DNA from: Gluconacetobacter aggeris
GTDB lineage: Bacteria > Pseudomonadota > Alphaproteobacteria > Acetobacterales > Acetobacteraceae
Length of the DNA: 64,000 nucleotides
Reading direction: 5' to 3'
Assembly: GCF_014174395.1 (NCBI RefSeq)
Contig: NZ_JABEQD010000017.1
Coordinates: 1-64,000 of the forward strand
Part shown: positions 43,894 to 51,760 of the stretch, one piece after another
How positions within the stretch are numbered: the first letter of the stretch is position 1
How the letters are laid out: each line of letters opens with the position of its first letter
Notes under the pieces: generated by a model
Database searches by the model: none
Told to the model about the DNA's origin: nothing
Seen by the model: only the letters and a program-made list of their open reading frames with translations
Program-made: the position numbers and the translations under genes

Positions 43894-46259
43894 CGCCGCC
43901 CCGCCAGCACGTACGTGCGCGTCATGCCCGCATGCGGCACGAAGAAACGCCCCCGTTCACGGAACAGGAACCGCCCGCGCAGGATCTGATAAACCTCCTC
44001 CGACACCTGGATAGTGCCGACATCGGGCGCGCCCTGGGCCATCATCTCGGCCATGCCGATGGCATCGCCCCACAGGTTGAAAACCTTCGGGTCCTCGCCC
44101 AGCAGGCCGCCGAAAACCGGTCCGACATCGATCCCCATGCGAAAGACCGGGTCCAGATCCGCGCGCGACAGGATCGACAGCGACGCCTCGCGCATCACCA
44201 GCGCCGCATTCGCCATCCGTTCGGCCGCACCGGGGTCGGGGGTATGCGAACAGCCTGCCACGCAGACCAGCCGATGGCCCAGCATCTTGATCGAATACAG
44301 GCCGTAATCCCGCGCCACGGTCTGAAGCTGGACCGCCAGCGCCTCGACCAGCGCGATGATTCGCGCCGGATCGTCACGCGACGAGGTGATGATGTCGGCA
44401 AAGGTAATCACCATCACCGCCACGGCCGGGAACAGCCCTTCCACCACGCCGCCCTGCCCATCATGCTGGGTACTGCCCGGCGGAATCAGGAATCCGTCAC
44501 CCAGCGAATGCTCGGCTTCCTCGGCCGGCGGCCCGGCCAGTTCTTCGGCTGCCGCCGTCACGGCACTGTAATGCTGGGCGGAGAATCGCGCCGCCACGAC
44601 GCCCGCGATCATGGCCACGAAATGCGATACCAGACCGGCACGCGACGCATCCTCCAGCGTGATCATCCCGACCGGCCCCGAAGCCCCCAGGATCGGCGCC
44701 AGGAACAGGCTGCGACTGCCGAAGGTCCGCATGAACAGCCGATAAAAACTGACAGTCCGCTCATCGGACCCTGCATCGGGCACCGTGATCGCATCGCCAT
44801 GCGCCACCAGGTCGAAGAAGGCCTGAAGATCGTTGCGCGACAGTTCGAAACCGCCCGAATGGGCATCATGGCGCGAATCATAGGAATCGACGCACAGCAG
44901 CGTGGCCCCGTCATGCATCAGGCGCCACACCGATGCCCGCCGGGCCGACGCCATCTCCGCCAGCCCGCGCGTCAGGATCAGCGCCTCGTCGGTCGGGTCG
45001 AACAGCGCCGGATAGCTGGCCACCGTGCGGAGCATCTGGCTCTCACGCCCCGAGATCGCGCGCAGTCCCTCCAACTCCGCCGACACGCGATCGGTCCGCC
45101 GCCCCTGGCGGAACAGCAACGCCCCCAGCACGGCCGCAAGGGCGACGATCAGCAGCGAGAACATCAAGTTCTGCCGGCCGTCCACCATCGCGAAATTCGC
45201 AAAATCGCTTTCCGGCGCAACCAGGATCAACACCCATTTCTTCGCCGTCGACGGCAGGGGCGCCGCCATGGTGACGAAGTTGCGCTTGCGGCTGCGGATC
45301 GAATGCGGACCATAGCCCTGCACGCGATAGACATCGAACGCCTGCGCCAGCACCGGGTAGCTCCGGGGGTCGAGCACCATCTTCGCCGGGTCCCAGTTCG
45401 CCTTCTTCGCCACGTCCAGCATGTGCCGGCCGGCCAGAAGATGCCCGTCCTGGTCGAGGATCAGCGCATGGCCGCTCTTGCCGATCTGCAGCGAATCCAG
45501 AAAATTCGTCAGCTCGTTCATCGACAGGTTGACGGCAAAGACGAACCGGCGGCCATCCTGCCCCTGATAGGCGATCGAGGCCGTAATGATCATCTGGCCC
45601 GTCTGGGTGATCAGATAGGGCGCCGACCAGTACAGCTTGCCGGATTCGGTCGCCCCCCTGAACCAGTCGCGGGTCCGCGGGTCGTAATCACCGGTCGGAT
45701 TGCTCTCGTTGCGCAACACTCCGCCCTTCTCGTCGTAGAACTGATGGACGAACTGCGCCCCCGCCTCCTCGCCGGTCAGTTGCGTCGTCTCCAGCCCCTT
45801 GCCCTTGGGGTCGCGCTCGATCAGGTCGAAATGTCCCTCGGAATCGGCCAGGTAGAAGGAATGGACCTGCGGCACGTGCCGCAGCATGCTGCCGCCATAG
45901 GAATTGAAGATCTTGATGATCGCCGTCTGCGACCCATGCTCCAGCATGTCGCGCGCGATCACCGTCCCCGCCGTGGCCGGCCCCAGATAATCGCCCACTT
46001 CCTGCGCGATATAATTCTGCTCGCTGACCAGCAGGTCATGGGTCAGCGCCAGCGCCCCGGATCGGATCGACCGGTACGAATGCAGGGCGATCCCGCCGAT
46101 GACCGCAACCACCAGCACGACGCCGAAGATGGGAACACCGACATGCAGCAGAAACCGCCTGACCTGGTCCGAACGGGCATCGGCGGGGTCCACGATTTCG
46201 TCAGCGTTCAATGATCTCTTCCCGGTCTGTTGGCCCAGAGCGCACAACGGCTGCTCCAC
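43890..46259 (-). CDS. Membrane sensor: Cache, GAF and degenerate class III cyclase-like domain
   Basis: A 789-residue protein. One helix at 36-60 and a second at 364-383 frame a periplasmic Cache-like sensor (DYDPRTRDWFRGA at 191-203 is typical). A GAF-like domain lies at about 405-560 and a class III nucleotidyl cyclase fold at 610-770. Asp622 (TFADI) and Lys658 are kept, but the second metal Asp is His662 (KMLGH), and the transition-state Asn and Arg are Gly735 and Met739 (WGDAIGMAEMM). Normal cyclase catalysis is therefore doubtful, and a ligand-binding or pseudo-enzyme role is likely. The start is GTG 46259, or TTG 46211, which has GGGAAGAG close upstream. The stop overlaps the MlaE start, which ties sensing to lipid transport. 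Confidence 0.75.
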   Translation of the reverse strand: MEQPLCALGQQTGKRSLNADEIVDPADARSDQVRRFLLHVGVPIFGVVLVVAVIGGIALHSYRSIRSGALALTHDLLVSEQNYIAQEVGDYLGPATAGTVIARDMLEHGSQTAIIKIFNSYGGSMLRHVPQVHSFYLADSEGHFDLIERDPKGKGLETTQLTGEEAGAQFVHQFYDEKGGVLRNESNPTGDYDPRTRDWFRGATESGKLYWSAPYLITQTGQMIITASIAYQGQDGRRFVFAVNLSMNELTNFLDSLQIGKSGHALILDQDGHLLAGRHMLDVAKKANWDPAKMVLDPRSYPVLAQAFDVYRVQGYGPHSIRSRKRNFVTMAAPLPSTAKKWVLILVAPESDFANFAMVDGRQNLMFSLLIVALAAVLGALLFRQGRRTDRVSAELEGLRAISGRESQMLRTVASYPALFDPTDEALILTRGLAEMASARRASVWRLMHDGATLLCVDSYDSRHDAHSGGFELSRNDLQAFFDLVAHGDAITVPDAGSDERTVSFYRLFMRTFGSRSLFLAPILGASGPVGMITLEDASRAGLVSHFVAMIAGVVAARFSAQHYSAVTAAAEELAGPPAEEAEHSLGDGFLIPPGSTQHDGQGGVVEGLFPAVAVMVITFADIITSSRDDPARIIALVEALAVQLQTVARDYGLYSIKMLGHRLVCVAGCSHTPDPGAAERMANAALVMREASLSILSRADLDPVFRMGIDVGPVFGGLLGEDPKVFNLWGDAIGMAEMMAQGAPDVGTIQVSEEVYQILRGRFLFRERGRFFVPHAGMTRTYVLAGRR

Positions 46260-46319
46260 CAGGATAGGCTACCGTCAACACAAAAACCAACCCGCCAGAT
46301 GCGTGTCTGCCATCCACGG

Positions 46320-47000
46320 TCACGCAAACCAGATCGGCTCCTTGAGCTTTTCCAGAAAACGGCTGTGCGCCGCCAGTTCCTCAGGTGACGGCACGATCGG
46401 CCGGGGCGTGCGACCGATCACGCGCTCGTAGCTGTACGCGGCCGGGCCGCCTCCCCCATCCTCGACCATCAGGCCCAACCCGCGCTGCCGGCCCCCCATC
46501 AGTTCCAGATAGACCTCGGCCAGCAGGCGGCAATCGAGCAGCGCGTTATGCGTGGTGCGCGCCGACAGGTCGATCGAGAAACGCCGGCACAGCGCGTCCA
46601 GGCTGTTGGGCAGGCCGGGATAGCGTTCGCGCGCGATATCCAGCGTATCGACCATCCGGTCCAGCGACAGCACCGGCCGGCCGGCACGCTCCAGCTCCGC
46701 GTTCAGGAAGCCGAAATCGAAGCGCGCATTATGCGCGATCATCTCGTCCTGTCCGATAAAAGTCAGGAATTCGTCTGCGATTTCATGAAACCGCGGCTTG
46801 CCTTCCAGATCCGCCAGCGTAAAGCCGTGAACCTTCGTCGCTTCCTCCGGAATGTCCCGCTCCGGATGGATCAGCACCCGGAAATGTTCCCCGGTCGGTA
46901 GATCGTCGATCAGTTCCAGGGCAGCGATCTCGATCACCCGGTCCCCTTTCTTCGGGTCCAGACCGGTGGTTTCGGTATCGAACAGGATCGATCGCTTCAT
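46320..47000 (-). CDS. dnaQ: DNA polymerase III epsilon subunit (3'-5' exonuclease)
   Basis: A 226-residue DEDDh proofreading exonuclease. ExoI is FDTETTG (Asp8, Glu10), ExoII is IAHNARFDFGFL and ExoIII is HNALLDCRLLAEVY. The C-terminal tail of about 40 residues would bind the polymerase alpha subunit. ATG 47000 overlaps the coaE stop as ATGA. The order aroE-coaE-dnaQ is a common alphaproteobacterial arrangement. The sensor gene at its far side is read the same way, 60 bases beyond. Confidence 0.95.
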   Translation of the reverse strand: MKRSILFDTETTGLDPKKGDRVIEIAALELIDDLPTGEHFRVLIHPERDIPEEATKVHGFTLADLEGKPRFHEIADEFLTFIGQDEMIAHNARFDFGFLNAELERAGRPVLSLDRMVDTLDIARERYPGLPNSLDALCRRFSIDLSARTTHNALLDCRLLAEVYLELMGGRQRGLGLMVEDGGGGPAAYSYERVIGRTPRPIVPSPEELAAHSRFLEKLKEPIWFA

Positions 47001-47623
47001 GGCGTTTTTCCTTCCGCGCGCAGCCGCATGCCATCTTCCGCGCGCAGCCGCGCGACCAGCCGCCGCACCCGGCGCATGGTATCATTCCGCGACAGGCCGG
47101 TGCGGATCACATCGTCCGCCCGGCGCCGCTTCTCCCGATCGGGCATCTGGCGCGCGATCACCGCCGCCACTTCGGCCGGCGCCATGCCCCGCCGCCTGGC
47201 CACCCGATAGGCCTGCACCTCCGGCGGCGCCGAAACCACGGCCACCCGGTCGCACAACCTGTCGCCCCCGGTTTCGAACAGCAACGGCACATCCAGCACC
47301 GCCCAGGAATGGCCCGCCCGCCGCGCCCGCGCCAGAAAACGGTCGCGCTCCTGCCGCACCATGGGGTGAATGATGCGCTCCAGCCCCTTCAGGACCGCCC
47401 GATCGGCGACGGCCGCACGCCGCAGCACTGCGCGATCCAGCATCCCATCCCGCACCGATCCGGGCACCAGCCGCCCGATCGCCGGCAGCGCCCTGCCACC
47501 CGGCGCCTGCAACGCATGAACCGCCGCATCGGCATCGAACACCGGAAAGCCGGCCCGCCGCAGCATCCGCGCCACCGTCGACTTGCCCATCCCGATCCCG
47601 CCGGTCAGGCCGAGAATGCGCAT
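46997..47623 (-). CDS. coaE: Dephospho-CoA kinase
   Basis: A 208-residue kinase for the final step of CoA synthesis. The P-loop is GGIGMGKS (8-15) and the substrate motif is DVPLLFETGGD. ATG 47623 is used; GTG 47629, overlapping the aroE stop as GTGA, is an equally good start and would match the coupling style of this region. Its stop overlaps dnaQ. Confidence 0.94.
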   Translation of the reverse strand: MRILGLTGGIGMGKSTVARMLRRAGFPVFDADAAVHALQAPGGRALPAIGRLVPGSVRDGMLDRAVLRRAAVADRAVLKGLERIIHPMVRQERDRFLARARRAGHSWAVLDVPLLFETGGDRLCDRVAVVSAPPEVQAYRVARRRGMAPAEVAAVIARQMPDREKRRRADDVIRTGLSRNDTMRRVRRLVARLRAEDGMRLRAEGKTP

Positions 47624-47625
47624 CG

Positions 47626-48534
47626 TCACCGCGCGAGGTCGGCGTCGAACAGCGCCTGGATCTCGGCATCGACCGCCGGATCGACACCGAACCAGCATTT
47701 GAAGCCCAGCCGCGCCTGATGCAGCAGCATGCCGGTACCGTCCACAACCCGCAGTCCCCGCGACACCGCGGCCGTCAGCAGCGGCGTCATGCGCGGCACA
47801 TAAACAATGTCCGACACCACCATGTCATCCGGCGCACGCGTCAGGTCGGGCGTAAACACATCACCCGGCCCGCCATGCATGCCCAGCGACGTGGTGTTCA
47901 CCAGCAGCGCGTGACCCGGCAGATGGTCCGTCCAGCCCGCCCAGTCGATCACCGAAACCGGCGCCGGCCCCTCCACCGACAGCGCCTCCGCCAGCGCCAC
48001 GGCCCGGGTGGTGGTGCGGTTGGCGACCGAGACCGCCACGCCGCGATCCAGCAGGCTGGCGGCAACTGCCCGAGCAGCCCCCCCGGCTCCCAGCAGCAGC
48101 ACCGGCCCGCGCGTCACATCCACGCCCTTCGCCTCCAGGCTGGCAACGAATCCGTCGCCATCGGTCGAATGGGCTTCGATCGTCCCATCCTGCGCAAAGA
48201 CCAGCGTATTGACCGACCCGGAACGCACGGCCGAGCGATGCAGCCGGTCGGCGATCGCGAACGCCGCCTCCTTGTGCGGAATGGTCACGTTCGCTCCCCG
48301 GAATCCGGCTGCACGCAGACCATGCACCGCAACCTCGAACGCGCCCGGCCGCACCGGCAGCGGCACATAGGCGCCATCGATGCCATACCGGGCCAGCCAG
48401 AAATTATGCAGCAGCGGCGAGCGCGAATGGGCCACCGGCCAGCCGATCACCCCGGCCAGCCCGGTCGTCCCGCGAATCGTCAGCCGGCCGGGCTCGACCC
48501 GCGCCGAAGAAGAAGCATCCGTCACGTCACTCAT
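47626..48534 (-). CDS. aroE: Shikimate dehydrogenase
   Basis: A 302-residue NADPH-dependent reductase of 3-dehydroshikimate. The substrate loop is GWPVAHSRSP (31-40), the catalytic Lys88 (TIPHKEA) and Asp125 (HSTDGDG) are present and the cofactor loop is GAGGAARA (149-156). ATG 48534 is chosen; the frame is open upstream only across the next gene. This is the intact copy; a decayed relative lies at 30987-31293. It is followed by coaE and dnaQ. Confidence 0.94.
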   Translation of the reverse strand: MSDVTDASSSARVEPGRLTIRGTTGLAGVIGWPVAHSRSPLLHNFWLARYGIDGAYVPLPVRPGAFEVAVHGLRAAGFRGANVTIPHKEAAFAIADRLHRSAVRSGSVNTLVFAQDGTIEAHSTDGDGFVASLEAKGVDVTRGPVLLLGAGGAARAVAASLLDRGVAVSVANRTTTRAVALAEALSVEGPAPVSVIDWAGWTDHLPGHALLVNTTSLGMHGGPGDVFTPDLTRAPDDMVVSDIVYVPRMTPLLTAAVSRGLRVVDGTGMLLHQARLGFKCWFGVDPAVDAEIQALFDADLAR

Positions 48535-48541
48535 ACCGCAC

Positions 48542-49318
48542 TCACGCCGTGTATCGCGCCCAGGCCAGCGGCAGCAGCCGCGCCAGCCGGTCAGCCCATT
48601 CCCGCTGTCCCGCCGCATCGGCCACCAGATCCTGCCGGATCTCCAGTTCCACGTGCGGCAGGCCACGCGCCTCGGCATGGAACGGCACCGTATGGTCGCT
48701 GGTATCGGTCAGCGCATAGGGCTCGTTGTCGCCGACCACCAGACCAGGCTCCAGCTCCAGCAGATCCTTCAGGATCAGGCCGAAACGCGGTCCATGATTA
48801 TGCAGGATGCCCGCATGCCAGGGCCGCGCGATGCCATCCATCTCGGGCGTGAAACTGTGCAGCGACACCAGCACCGTCGGCTGCCCCGCTTCCTGCCGTG
48901 AATCCAGTTCCTCGGTGATCCGCTCATGATAGGGCCGGAAAATCCGCTCCACCCGTTCCGTCACCGCCGCCGCGTCCAGTTCCGCATTCCCCGGCACCGG
49001 CGTTCCGTCGCTGGTCCGCACGATCGAGGTCGGGTGTCCCGGCGCGCGATTGCAGTCGATCACCAGGCGCGAATAAGCCTGCTCGATCAGGATCGTCTCC
49101 AACCGCTCGGCCAGCAGGCGCCCCATCCCGGCCATGCCGATATCCCAGGCGATATGCCGGTCCCATTCGGCTGCCGGCACGCCCAGATCGCCCAGCCGGG
49201 CCGGCACGGCCCGCCCGGCATGGTCGCTGACCAGAACGAAGGGCGACGGGCCCGTCCGGCCATGCACCCGCACCGGCTGCGGATCGCCCGCACCCAGCAG
49301 CGGTTCGTTCTGCCCCAT
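48542..49318 (-). CDS. N-formylglutamate amidohydrolase family protein
   Basis: A 258-residue hydrolase of the N-formylglutamate amidohydrolase family (zinc-dependent). It has VLVSDHAGRAVP near the N-terminus, DCNRAPGHPTSIV in the middle and LVSLHSFTPEMDG with a conserved His. These enzymes end one branch of histidine breakdown, but no hut genes are here, so the true substrate may differ. AGAGGGA lies about eight bases before ATG 49318. It is eight bases before aroE, probably in one transcript. Confidence 0.85.
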   Translation of the reverse strand: MGQNEPLLGAGDPQPVRVHGRTGPSPFVLVSDHAGRAVPARLGDLGVPAAEWDRHIAWDIGMAGMGRLLAERLETILIEQAYSRLVIDCNRAPGHPTSIVRTSDGTPVPGNAELDAAAVTERVERIFRPYHERITEELDSRQEAGQPTVLVSLHSFTPEMDGIARPWHAGILHNHGPRFGLILKDLLELEPGLVVGDNEPYALTDTSDHTVPFHAEARGLPHVELEIRQDLVADAAGQREWADRLARLLPLAWARYTA

Positions 49319-49392
49319 CGTCTCGTCCCTCTTCTGATACCCGATCCCGCCGGTTCTACCCTGCGCCCCAGCATCACGAAAGGCGTCGCATC

Positions 49393-49980
49393 TCACCCAT
49401 CGGCCAACGCATGCAGGCGGCCCGGCGCCGATGCAGGGTCCCAGCGCACCGGGCCGACGATCCGCAGAACCTCGCGCCCCGCCCGGTCGATCACCAGCGT
49501 CACCGGCACCCCGTCCTCGCGCAGCGCGGTGGGGATCTGCATATGCGGGTCAGAGAATATCCGCAGCCCCTCGATCGCATGGCTGCGATAGAATCGCCGT
49601 ACCAGATCCACTCCGCCATGATCGATCGAAACCGGCAGCACCGCGATATCGCCCTCGGGCGAGACCTGCCGCGCCAGCGCCGCCAGCGCCGGCATCTCCG
49701 CGACGCAGGGCTGGCACCATGTCGCCCACAGATTCAGCACCACGATCCGGCCATGCCAGTCGGCCAGATGCCGCGTGCTCCCACCTTCATCCAGAAAGCT
49801 CAGGTCCGGCAGCGCGCGCGGCGCGGTCGTGCGACGCGCCGGCAGATCCACCGGCACGGCCCCCTCGGCCCGCGCCGGCGGCGCAAGGATGGAATTGCAC
49901 CCGGCCCATGCGGCCAGTAGGGTGCCGCCATCTGCGAGCAACGCTCGCCGACCGACGGTTTTCGACAGGATCTGGGGCAT
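49393..49980 (-). CDS. TlpA-type periplasmic thioredoxin
   Basis: A 195-residue exported disulfide reductase with the active site WATWCQPC (Cys89, Cys92) in a thioredoxin fold, and the proline loop [13 protein letters not shown]. The N-terminus is a signal with RRALLADGG and hydrophobic LLAAWAGC, so it may be a lipoprotein (Cys28) or a cleaved export signal. It probably reduces cytochrome c or copper-site cysteines. ATG 49980 is on the opposite strand three bases from the argH ATG at 49984, so both promoters must lie within the neighbouring coding region. Confidence 0.85.
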   Translation of the reverse strand: MPQILSKTVGRRALLADGGTLLAAWAGCNSILAPPARAEGAVPVDLPARRTTAPRALPDLSFLDEGGSTRHLADWHGRIVVLNLWATWCQPCVAEMPALAALARQVSPEGDIAVLPVSIDHGGVDLVRRFYRSHAIEGLRIFSDPHMQIPTALREDGVPVTLVIDRAGREVLRIVGPVRWDPASAPGRLHALADG

Positions 49981-49983
49981 GGC

Positions 49984-51414
49984 ATGTCTGTGAACGAAGA
50001 ACATGCGACCGACAATGACTCCGCACGGGCGAATGTCCAGTGGGGTGGTCGGTTCGCGGGCGGCCCATCGGCCATCATGCAGGACATCAACGCCTCGATC
50101 GGCTTCGACAAGGCCCTGTGGCGGCAGGATATCGCCGGCTCGCTGGCCCACGCCGCAATGCTGGCCAGAACCGGCATCATCAGCGCCGAGGACGAAGCCG
50201 AGATCCGTCGCGGCCTGACCGGAATCGGCGAAGAGATCGCCGCCGGCCAGTTCGATTTCAGCCCCCGGCTGGAAGACATCCACATGAATATCGAGGCCCG
50301 CCTGTCCGAGCGGATCGGCGAGGCCGGCAAGCGCCTGCATACCGCGCGCTCGCGCAACGATCAGGTGGCCACCGATTTCCGCCTCTGGGTGCGCGACGCC
50401 ATCGACGGGCTGGACGGGCAGATCGCCTCCCTGATGCGCGCTCTCTCCCGGCGCGCCCGCGAACACGCGGCCGACCCGATGCCGGGCTTCACCCACCTGC
50501 AGACCGCCCAGCCCGTCACCTTCGGCCACCATCTGATGGCCTATGTGGAAATGCTGGCCCGCGATCGCGGCCGCCTGGCCGACACCCGCCGCCGCCTGAA
50601 CGAATGTCCGCTGGGCTCCGCCGCCCTGGCCGGTACCTCCTTCCCGATCGACCGGCGCATGACGGCGCGGGCGCTGGGCTTCGACCGCCCCACCGCCAAC
50701 TCGCTCGATGCCGTGTCCGATCGCGATTTCGCGCTGGAATATCTGTCGGCGCTGTCGATCATGGCCATGCACCTGTCACGCCTGTCGGAGGAAATCGTGA
50801 TCTGGTGCTCGGCACCGTTCGCCTTCATCCGCCTGTCCGACGCCTTCACCACCGGCTCCTCGATCATGCCGCAGAAGCGCAACCCCGACGCGGCGGAATT
50901 GGTGCGCGCCAAGATCGGCCGCATCACGGGCGCGCTGGTCGGGCTGCTGACGGTGATGAAGGGCCTGCCGCTGGCCTATGCCAAGGACATGCAGGAAGAC
51001 AAGGAACCCGTCTTCGCCGCCACCGATGCCGCGGCCCTGTCGCTGGCGGCCTGCGACGGCATGATCCGGGACCTCAAGCCCAATACCGATCGCATGCGCG
51101 CCTATGCCGGCTCCGGCTTCTCCACCGCCACCGACCTCGCGGATTGGCTGGTGCGGGTGCTCAAACTGCCCTTCCGTACCGCCCACCACGTCACCGGCCG
51201 CCTGGTCGCACTGGCCGAAAGCCGCGGCGTGGACCTCTCGGACCTGTCGCTGGCCGACATGCAGGCCGAAGAGCCCGGCATCTCGCAGGACATTTTCTCG
51301 GTCCTCACCGTCGAGGCCTCGCTCGCCTCGCGCACCAGCGAGGGCGGCACCGCTCCCGACAATGTCCGCGCCCAGGCCGAACGCTGGCTGGCCGCGTTAG
51401 GCGACACGCCATGA
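49984..51414 (+). CDS. argH: Argininosuccinate lyase
   Basis: A 476-residue fumarase-superfamily lyase that splits argininosuccinate to arginine and fumarate. The signature [12 protein letters not shown] begins at Gly291 and the N-terminus [21 protein letters not shown] is typical. About 18 residues precede this entry; no other good start exists, so ATG 49984 is kept. Its stop overlaps the lptM ATG as ATGA. Confidence 0.95.
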   Translation: MSVNEEHATDNDSARANVQWGGRFAGGPSAIMQDINASIGFDKALWRQDIAGSLAHAAMLARTGIISAEDEAEIRRGLTGIGEEIAAGQFDFSPRLEDIHMNIEARLSERIGEAGKRLHTARSRNDQVATDFRLWVRDAIDGLDGQIASLMRALSRRAREHAADPMPGFTHLQTAQPVTFGHHLMAYVEMLARDRGRLADTRRRLNECPLGSAALAGTSFPIDRRMTARALGFDRPTANSLDAVSDRDFALEYLSALSIMAMHLSRLSEEIVIWCSAPFAFIRLSDAFTTGSSIMPQKRNPDAAELVRAKIGRITGALVGLLTVMKGLPLAYAKDMQEDKEPVFAATDAAALSLAACDGMIRDLKPNTDRMRAYAGSGFSTATDLADWLVRVLKLPFRTAHHVTGRLVALAESRGVDLSDLSLADMQAEEPGISQDIFSVLTVEASLASRTSEGGTAPDNVRAQAERWLAALGDTP

Positions 51415-51563
51415 TCCGGCGCATCGTGCGTCCCGTCGGCACCATGCTGGGCCTCGCCCTGCTGCTGACGGGCCTCGCGGCCTGCGGCAAGAAGGGCTCG
51501 CCCTCCGCCCCCGGCCCGGCCTCGCATTTGACGTATCCCCGCACCTACCCCATGCCCGACTGA
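51411..51563 (+). CDS. lptM: Small lipoprotein LptM (YifL-type)
   Basis: A 50-residue lipoprotein that begins with a hydrophobic signal and the lipobox LAAC, followed by [10 protein letters not shown], the CGxKG start shared by LptM/YifL. LptM in E. coli helps LptD fold at the outer membrane. Small genes of this type follow argH in many Proteobacteria, often before lysA. The ATG overlaps the argH stop. In this genome lysA is on the other side of the 2.8-kb TIGR02302 gene and inverted. Confidence 0.8.
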   Translation: MIRRIVRPVGTMLGLALLLTGLAACGKKGSPSAPGPASHLTYPRTYPMPD

Positions 51564-51692
51564 GTTTGTGGCCGTAAACGCGCGCTGGTGGCGATCCGGC
51601 GCGCGTCCGCTGTGCGCCGGTGCTCACGACCATCAAGGCCGTGCCGCTTCGCGGCACTCTCGCTCACCAGCCCGCGTTTCCGACCACAAACT
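51563..51692. repeat. Structured inverted-repeat element with two internal hairpins
   Basis: The 28-base arms 51563-51590 and 51665-51692 are inverted copies with 25 of 28 matches (ends AGTTTGTGG and CCACAAACT). Inside, CCGGCGC (51596-51602) pairs with GCGCCGG (51614-51620) and GTGCCGC (51641-51647) pairs with GCGGCAC (51651-51657), both perfect. The fold is a three-way junction of about 130 nucleotides. It sits between lptM and TIGR02302, in the position of a two-way terminator. It is either a structured RNA or a small non-autonomous repeat; similar pieces occur at 40459-40495 and 57918-57985. Confidence 0.65.
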
Positions 51693-51760
51693 GACCGCCT
51701 CACGCCGACCGATGACGATCTGGCGTTCGCGGCCTGTTGGCCGCTCCGCTTCGATGCGTT

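Noticed and set aside
43872-46214. A 780-codon open frame antisense to the sensor gene
   Set aside because: Its product is extremely rich in Arg, His, Gln and Pro with no domain, while the opposite strand encodes clear Cache, GAF and cyclase-like domains. It is a GC-driven shadow.
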